Shown here in pieces: positions 23,101 through 32,100 of a stretch of DNA of 64,000 nucleotides. This DNA is from Dasypus novemcinctus (Eukaryota > Chordata > Mammalia > Cingulata > Dasypodidae), in contig NC_080702.1 of the NCBI RefSeq assembly GCF_030445035.2, positions 29,883,843 through 29,947,842 of the forward strand. Reading direction: 5' to 3'. The translations under genes and the position numbers were made by a program. The notes under the pieces were generated by a model that saw nothing but the letters and a program-made list of their open reading frames with translations, was not told where the DNA came from and did no database searches. Position 1 is the stretch's first letter. Every line of letters starts with the position of its first letter.

Positions 23101-26100
23101 CACCAGGGCGGGCCCTCAGGGAGCATCTGCCGGCACCCATCCCCGCCCTGCCGGCACCCATCCCCGCCCGGCCGGCCCCACCCCTTGCCCTGGCCAGGCC
23201 CAGGACCGTCAGCCCTTCCAGTCGTCACCGGCCTTTGCCCCGTGTCCAGGGGAGCCCGCTGGGGCGGGGAGGGGGCTTCAGGCATCTGCAGAGGGGAGCT
23301 GGCAGAGGGCACCTGGGAGCCACGGCTCACCTGGAGAGAGGGGGTTAGAGGAAAGTCCAGAGAGTGGGGTGAGGACGTGACCGGCTCAAGCAGGCCTGCC
23401 CTGCTGCAGCGAGGAGCGGCGGCCTGGCCCAGCCCTTCCCTCCTGGCCCCACGTGCGGGCAGTGGGCGGCCCAGCCTGCCTGGTGAGCGGGAGAGGGGCA
23501 GGGCAGGGGGGCTGTGCGCTGGGGACCCGTGTGGAGCCCGGTGGGGGCCCCGTCTGTGGCGCTGCTGACCGTCACGGGCCCACACGCCCAGCTCTGGGGA
23601 GCCGTGGACACTGCTCCCCGGTGGACACAGCTCTGGGGAGCAGGGACACGGCTGGTTTCCAGCCCCCTGGGCCGGATACCCTTGTGCAGTGAACAACCTG
23701 GGCGACTGCCCACAGTGATCATGGGTCCCCCGCCGTGTCCCGGGGAGGCTCCCGTCAGCTCCTGGCACGGGGAAGAGGGTGGCGACAGAGGAGGCATGTT
23801 GCCATTTTTAGAAACAGACCAGGGCAGAGAGAGCCGAGCCGTGGAGAGGTTGGAGGGCTGCCCGGAGGACCTCGAGATGTGTGGAGGGGAGAGAGCAGTG
23901 CTGGGGGGAGCAGGGCCTGCGCCTGCTCAGTGAGGGGCTCAGTCCAGCCCGAGCCTGAGGACTCCCCATGCCACGGCCTCGCCCCACTCTGGCCCGGGCC
24001 ACACCTGAGGACACGGCCCATGGGACCTGACGGACACGGGGCCTCTGTCCCTGCTCCTCGCCTCCGACGTTCTCCCTGGCCCAGAAGGGCCCTTCGGGGT
24101 CCCCGCGTGCCCGCTCTTCTCCGGCTTCCGGTGCACAGAAGTTTGGCACGTCCACTTGCCCATCTGGCCTCTTATTTGTGTCAAAAACAAAGGCGTGGCA
24201 GTGGAATTATTTGTCAACGCAGGCGGCGCTCCGCGGCCTCTTGGCCAGCGTCAGTGACAACTGGGGGCACCTCGTGCCCACGTGTGCCTCGGCTGGACCT
24301 TCCTGTGCTCGGCCACGCCCAGAAGCTTCCCCCAGACCAGAAGGACCCGGGACCCCGTTTGAAAATCACAAGGGACACGCAAGGCCAGCCCTGCCCCGAT
24401 TGCAAGGACAGCCCAAGCAGTACTCGGGCCAGCGAGCAGCCGCTCTGGGGGGACGTCGGGCCAGAGGCCGCCTCCAGCCGGAGAGTCACCCCCCTCAAGA
24501 ACTGAGATCGGGGCGTCCTGCCCCGTTTCCCGAAAGCCCGCCGTGGCCCAAGCGCCGCCTCCGCAGCTGTCACAGGCGGCCGTGCCGTCCCCGCCCTGGC
24601 TCCGAGCTGGCCGACGGGGAGGACATCTGGGGACAGCGGAGCTTCGCTCGCCCGGAGGACGCCCGCGTGTGGACTGGGCACAGCGCCCGCTCACCGGGGA
24701 GGAGAAGGGCCTTCTGGAACCTTCCACGCCAGGACAAGCTGCCCGCAGCCAGCAGGTGTCCATCCCTCCTCTCCTTCCCCTTGCAGACCTGGACGAATGT
24801 CGACAGGACCCCAGAATCTGCAGGGGGCGAAGCCTCTGCATCAACACCCAGGGAAGCTATACCTGCCAGTGCCTGCCTGGCTTTCGGCGAGACCCGGGGG
24901 ACCCGAGCCTGTGCACAGGTAGAGGCCCCTGGAGGCCGGACAGGGCGCGCCGCCCGAGGAGGAGGGACGAGGACTCGCCTCCCAGGAAGGGCCCTGCACG
25001 GGGCCGGGAGGCGCAGGCCCTTCTGGAACTCGGCTCCCTGGCAGAGCTCCTGCCTCTGAGACCACCCACCCCGGCCTCGCCCCCCAGAGTAGAAGGAGCC
25101 ACTTCCGGTTCTGAGCAGGGGAGCCTCGAGCAGGGCTAGGGAAGAAGCCAGTGAGAATTCGTGGGTAGGAAGTACAGCTCCTGTGACTCAGTTTCCCTCC
25201 TGGACTGTTTCACCTCCTGTAAACCAGAGACGATGGTCCCTGCCTTTCCCGTCCTCCCGGGAGGCCACTGTATGTTGCTTTGAGAAAAAGTGGAAGGTCA
25301 CCAGGTGGCTGCTCTCACAACAGTTCCATCCAGGGCAGGGCAGTGAGAAGTGGGAAGTGGTGAGGTGAGCTGGGGAGGCCTGAGCCAGGCGGGGGCAGGG
25401 CCTCTGACCTCTGACTTTGTCCCCAGACGTGAACGAATGCACCTCGGGGCGAAACCCGTGCCACAGCTCCACCCACTGCCTTAACAAAGTGGGGGGCTAC
25501 CAGTGCCGCTGCCGACCCGGCTGGAAGCCAGCGCCGGGGTCCCCCAATGGCCCAAACACCACCGTGTGCGAAGGTGCAGAGCTCAGAGCCCACCCGCCCT
25601 AATCAATAGCCCGATCCCACGTGTGAGGGCACCCGCTCCACCCAAGCCGCAGCTGGAGGCCCCCGCCGAGCCAGGCTGGATGTGCAAAGATCTGGGGTGC
25701 AGGGAAGGGGCTGAGGGCCGGGGGCAGCCTGGGGACCCCCGCAGCAGCCTATTTCCAGCCGGAGGAAGGGGTTTCAGTACTTTCACACCTGAGCATCTGC
25801 AGGGGCTCACCTGTGACTTCCCACAATCCCCGCCGTGTCCACTCTCTGGGATGCGGATCACCACGGGGCGTCTCCCCCAGCCAGGAAGAAGGGGCGCGGG
25901 GCGCGCAGAGGAGGGGGCCTGAACTGGCTGGACGGGGCCTGACCCTCTCCTCTGTGTCCGCAGATGAGGACGAGTGCAGCGCCGGGAAGCATCGGTGCCA
26001 CGAGTCCACCTACTGCGTCAACACTGTTGGTGCCTACGTGTGCCGCTGCCGCCGAGGCTGGGTGCCCAAACCGGGGTACCTGAATAACCAGAATACCACC

Positions 26101-29100
26101 GTCTGTACAGGTGCGTGGGCTCACCTGACCCCCGACCCCGCCCCGGCCACATAGACACACAGACACACGCGCACTCCCCCCTTCCCACCTAATGAAGCGC
26201 CTTCCTGTCCCTGCAGTGTCCATCCCCCCCTGGGCCCCGCCCCCCGGAAGCAGCAGCCAGGTGAGTGGCCCCAGCAGGTGAACCGTTGGCACGGCACGCC
26301 ATGCCCTCCCCTTTGTCCTTGGGGTCTCTGACCCCTCCTGTCATCTCCCTTCTCTCCCCAGGCGCTCTCCCGCTTCTTTGGCAAAATCCAGGACCTGTGC
26401 AGAGAGTTCAAGCCAGCCACAGCCCAGAGCACCATCCAGGTAAGAGCGGGGCCTGGGGGGACCCCTGGACCGTGCAGGGGTGGCTGGGGAATGTGGGTGG
26501 AGGCAGCCCTTAGCCCGAGCCAGGGCCTGTGGTCAGACACGCGTGTCTGTATGCAGAATATACACACACGGACACATTTACACAAACGCAGAGGAACGGA
26601 TACACCCCGACACGCGCACACACATGTGACTCGTACAACGACTCCGCTGCGGAGTGAGTCGCAGCCTCTGGAGCTGCCCGCAAGGGTTGGGATCCCGGCT
26701 CTGCCACTTCCTGCTGTGTGACCTCAGGCAAAGGACATCCCCTCTCTGAGCCTTTTTCTTCATTGGCAACCCAGGCATGAAAATGGTGCCTACTCCACAG
26801 AGTCAGTGAAAGGATTAAATGAACTAAAAAGAAGTAAAGCTCAGAGAAGTGGACCTTTCACCAGTTAGCCTTATATATAGAAGAATGAGCATGTGTTTTA
26901 GTCCAGTGCTCTCTGCCAGGAAATGAACTGTTTACATAATTTTATTTTATTTTTTAAAAAGATTTATTTATTTATTTATTTCTCTTCCCCCACCCCCACC
27001 CCGAGTGTCTCTTCTCTGTGTCTATTTGCTGTGTCTTCTTTGTTCGCTTCTGTTGTTGTCAGTGGCATGGGAATCTGTGTTTTTTTTTTGGTTGCATCAT
27101 CTTGTTATGTCAGTTCTCTGTGTGTGTGGCACCACTCTTGGGCAAGCTGCACTTTCTTTTGCACTGGGCGGCTCTCCTTATGGGGCGCACTCCTTGCGCG
27201 TGGGGCTCCCCTACGCGGGGGACACCCCTGCGTGGCAGGGCACTCCTTGTGCGCATCAGCACTGCGCATGGGCCAGCTCCCCCGTTTAAATGTTCAGTTG
27301 CCACGTTTTTTAAAAAGTAAACATAAGCAGGTGAAATTAATTGTAATATCTTAATCAAAATATTTACCCAAAACACCGCCATTTCCAACATGGAATTATT
27401 TTTTTTTAAATGAAGATGGCTCACGTGCTTTTTTTTTCATACCGTCTTTGAAATCTGACGTGTGCTTTACGCGCCGTGTGTGTTAGCTGGGATCAGCCTC
27501 TTGCAAACCTTGGTAGCCACAAGTGGCTTTTGGTTCCCATAGGGGACAGTGCAGACTTAGAACGGTGCCTGGCACATGGCACACAAACATTCAGCACTGC
27601 CCTTGCGTATATATGTGCAGGCCCAGGCACACGCCCCAGGCGGGTATTTGTTTTCTGGCTACTGCAGTACCTCTAGGAGTCCCTTGTCTCTCAGGCAACC
27701 CGGTGGGTCTCAGGTCTGCCCCCCAGTGGCCGATGAGATTAGGGTCCTTTCAGGCAGCCCCTTCAGCCCAGTGGTTCAGCCCCCTTGTCACCCCTTCGTC
27801 GCCCAGAATCTAGTCAACTTCGTGGATGAGCTGCTGGACGTCGCCGGGGACCTGGAGGCCCTGAACGTGTCCGATCGGTACCGCCTGGCCACCCAGCTGC
27901 TCTCGGGCCTGGAGGAAATCCTGAGGACCATGGCGGAGACCTTGTCCGAAGGCCCCCTGACCTACCTGAGCCCCGGGAACACAGGTGAGGCCCGCTCTGG
28001 TCCTGCCCCCGCCCCCGCCCCGCCCCCAGCACCCCCGTTCATGCCCCGCTTCCCTCAGAGCTGTCCCTGATGGTCCAGGAGAAGGCGGCTGGGGACGTCA
28101 CCGTGGGCCAAAGCCACGCGCGGATGCAGCTCAACTGGGACGTGGCAGCCAGAGGCAAGGAGTCAGGTAAGGGCGGGGGGTCAGGTAGGGGGGCCCCGGG
28201 CGAGAGGGAAGGCTTCCCAGGGGGGCTAATGCCAGGGTGGGGTTCCGGATATGTTCCACCTGGGCGCTGATTCATTTGGGGGGGCCGCAGGCTTCATGGG
28301 GGGACGTGGTAAAGAGGAGGAGATCTCACCTGAGCACCTGAGGGCTCCTCCAGCGGGGCCCCGCCCACTCCCGAAGGCAGGGGCTCCGGTGCCCTCAATT
28401 CGGGTTGTGGCACGCGGCACACCCCCCCTGCACGGGGCGCAGGGAGCTTTCAGGTGCGAGCTCTAGCTGCAGGGCGAGGGCGGAGGAGGCAGCGGCACCT
28501 CTTTGTCTGTCCCCAGGTCCCACGGTGGTGGGCTTCCTCTCCTGTAAGAAAATGGAGAAACTGCTGGCCAACGCCTCCTTGGAACTGGGTCCCGCGCAGA
28601 AAGCCGAGTTGGCAGAGGTCTACCAGAGCCCCGTGAACAGTGCCCGGCTCCGGCTCCTCTCGGCCGTCAGCTCCGTCTTCCTGAGCAACGACGACACGCA
28701 GAATCTCAGCTCCCCGGTCAACTTCTCCTTCTCCCACAGAGTGAGTCCTGGGAGGGGAGGTTGCGGGGTGGGGGCGGGGGGGGTCAGCCCCTCTGCAGCC
28801 TTCATTTCCCCCTTCCATGCACTCTGCCCCTGGCCACCTGGCTCCTTCCTCAGACCCACCCCAGGGCCTTCGCACATTCTGTTCCCTCAGCCTGGCACAC
28901 CCTTCCCCCTGGAGGCTTATGCCTGTCTCTTTCCAGTCTTTGCTCAGATGTCACCTTCTAACCCAGGCCTTCCCTGACCTATTTAAGCACAACCTGCAGT
29001 CCCTCCCCCCATTTCCCCAGATGCTGTTTTTTAATGTTTTATTTTTTTATTGAAGTAGATCATTCATACATGAACACACATAAACAATAAGTGTCGAGTA

Positions 29101-32100
29101 AAGACTGTGAACTTACAAAATAAACATACGTAACATCACACCGGGGTCTCATACCCCTGCACCAACTCTGCATTGGTGTGAAACATTTGTTACTACCAAA
29201 TATTACTACCAGCTACATTCCTTATCTTACATTTGGTGTATTTTTCCCCCAACTCCTACTATTTTTTTTTCATATATTTTTGTTACAGATACTGTCAACT
29301 CGCAAAACAGTCCTACAGATGTGTAGATTTCCCATACAACTCCACGCTCTGGTGGAACATTTGTTACGGATTATGAGACAATATCATCAGACTACTGCCA
29401 CCAATCACGGGCCATAGCGTGCATTTGGCACACTTTCCCATACACCTCCGTTATCAACACAGTACAGCTTGACATCGATGCGAGAATATTACAGTACTGC
29501 TATTAACCACAGCCTGTAGGTCACACCAATCGTAGTTTTCCCGTGTTTCTCCATATTCAGGCGCTGTTTTTCATGCGTACAATTTGCCATACTGTACAAT
29601 GTGGTGGCATTTGTTACGTTCACAGGATTGCCTTACCGTCAGCAGCATTCATTACCGTGCTCTCTCCTCACCCAAAACAGCAACTCCGTCCCCGTTAAGC
29701 GGTACCCCCTCTTTCCCCGCACCACCCCTGGAACCTCTAATCCCCTTTGTCTCCATGAACGTGCTTATTTTAGATACTCCATGTAGGTGGGAGCATACAA
29801 TATACGTGACTTTTGCCTTCTCTTCTTAGCATAACGTTTCCGACGTTCTTTTCACGTTGTAGCATGTGGCACAGAATTCCATTCCTTATTTTTACCGAAC
29901 GAAAAAGTCCTGTGGATGGATGGACCACATGCGTTGGTCCCTTCATCTATCCGTGGACATTTGGGTTGGGCTCTTTTTTTTTTTTCAGTATTTATTTTTT
30001 TAATGTTACATTAAAAAAAATATGAGGTCCCCATATACCCCCCACCCCCCTCACCCCACTCCTCCACCCATAACAACAACCTCCTCCATCATCATATTTT
30101 GATTTAATGGCTCTCGTCACCTTCTGAGATACTCCCCGGTTCACTTATTAATCAACCTCGTTATTTAGAGTCTGTCTCCCCCACTATCTCCCGAGGGCAG
30201 GGGTTTGTCTCCCCTGCTCACTGCCGCGTCCCCAGGTCTGGCACCCAGTAGAACTTGCCAGATGAGAAAGGAGCCCTCCCCGAGCCCTGGACCTGAGAAG
30301 GGGCCCAGGCCGGCCTCCCTGAGCAGCCCCCTCTGCCCACAGACAGAGAAGCCGGGGCCACGGCAGGAGCTGCTCTGTGCCTTCTGGAAGGGGAGCGGTG
30401 ACAATGGCGGGCAGTGGGCCACCACGGGCTGCCGAAGGCTGGGCGGCCAGGACGGCTACTCGGTCTGCCAGTGCGACCACCTGAGCAGCTTCGCCGTGCT
30501 CATGGCCCACTACGACGTGCAGGTGAGCGCCCGCAGGTGGCCAGGGAGGCTTGGGGGGTGACAGCCAGCTACCAAGCGTGCAGCTTGGCCTTGCCAGGGC
30601 CTGCTCCGTTCAGCGCCCCCTCACCCGTAGTCCAAGAATATTCGAGGCTTAGCACCACTTTCTTGGTGGCCACAGGCAATGGCGTCACGGGAAAGCCAGC
30701 CTCGGCGGCAGGGGAGGCCGGTGGGGTCCAGGCTAAAGGCGAGGTGATAGGCGTGGCCACACGGGAGATGAGGGCAGGGGTGGGCTGGGTCCGAGCGCTG
30801 GAAACAGGGCGCGGGCAGGTGAGGCTTCCTGGGGGCCTTGGCCAGAGGAGTCCCAGTGGGTGGAGGGTGGGGGGCAGGAGCGGGGAGAGAAGAGGGGATC
30901 CCTGCTGTGCCCCCGGGAGGCTTTTTCTTAGGATGAGCGCGACAGAGCAGGCGTCTGTAGATGCTGAAGGCAAACGAGGGGCGAGGACCGGGAAGGTGGG
31001 GATGGCGGGTGCGCCCGGTGCCGCAGCCCGAGCCCCGCGCGCCCCTCTCGCCCGCAGGACCCGCAGCTGGCCCTGATCACCAAGGTGGGGCTGGGGCTGT
31101 CGCTCGTCTGCCTGCTGCTGTGCATCCTCACCTTCCTGCTGGTGAGGCCCATCCAGGGCTCGCGCACCACCGTGCACCTGCACCTCTGCATCTGCCTCTT
31201 CGTGGGCTCCGCCGTCTTCCTGGCCGGCATCGAGAACCAGGGCGGCCAGGTGAGAACCAGGGCGGCCAGGTGCGCAGCGCGCAGGTGCGCAGCGCGCAGG
31301 CAGGCCCCGCCCCGCCCCCGTGCCAGCCCCGCCCACCCCGAGAGTTTCTGCCCGCCCTCGCCCCGCCCCTCGATGACGTAACCACAGCCCCCCCCGAGGA
31401 CGGGCTCGGGCCCCGCCCACTCAGTTCTGGCGGGCCTTGCCCCGCCCCTCGATGACGTAACCACAGCCCCGCCCTCGAAGCCCGTCCCGCCCGCTCAGTT
31501 CTTGCGGGCCTTGCCCCGCCCCTCAGTGGCGTAGCTACGGCCCCGCCCATCGAGGGCCGCCTCGGCCCGCTCGCCCCTCCGCGCTGACGTGGCCCCGCCC
31601 ACCCTGAGTTCTGGCGGCGCAGGCGGCCTGTGTCCCACCCCTCTGACGTACACACGGCCCCGCCCACCGAGGGGCTGCTTTTGCGGGGCCCCGCCCCGCC
31701 CAGGAGTTCTGGCCGCACGGGCCGGCCCACCTGCCCCGCCCACCCGCCCGCTAACCCCGCCCCGCGCTGACGCGGCTCCGCCCGCCCGCCCGCCCGCCCG
31801 CCCGCAGGTGGGGCTGCGCTGACGCGGCCCCGCCCGCCCGCCCGCAGGTGGGGCTGCGCTGCCGCCTGGTGGCCGGGCTGCTGCACTACTGCTTCCTGGC
31901 CGCCTTCTGCTGGATGAGCCTCGAGGGCCTGGAGCTCTACTTCCTGGTGGTGCGCGTGTTCCGGGGCCAGGGCCTGGGGCTGCCCTGGCTCTACCTGATC
32001 GGCTACGGCGTGCCCGGCCTCATCGTGGCCGTGTCGGCGGCCGTCCGCCCCCGGGGCTACGGCCGCGACATCTAGTGAGTGCGGGCGGGCCGGGAGCGCG

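Noticed and set aside
23735-25059. Two long plus-strand frames (256 and 293 codons) in ADGRE5 intron 4
   Set aside because: The right one runs over exon 5 in the wrong frame; no family resemblance, no splice pattern; GC-driven openness.
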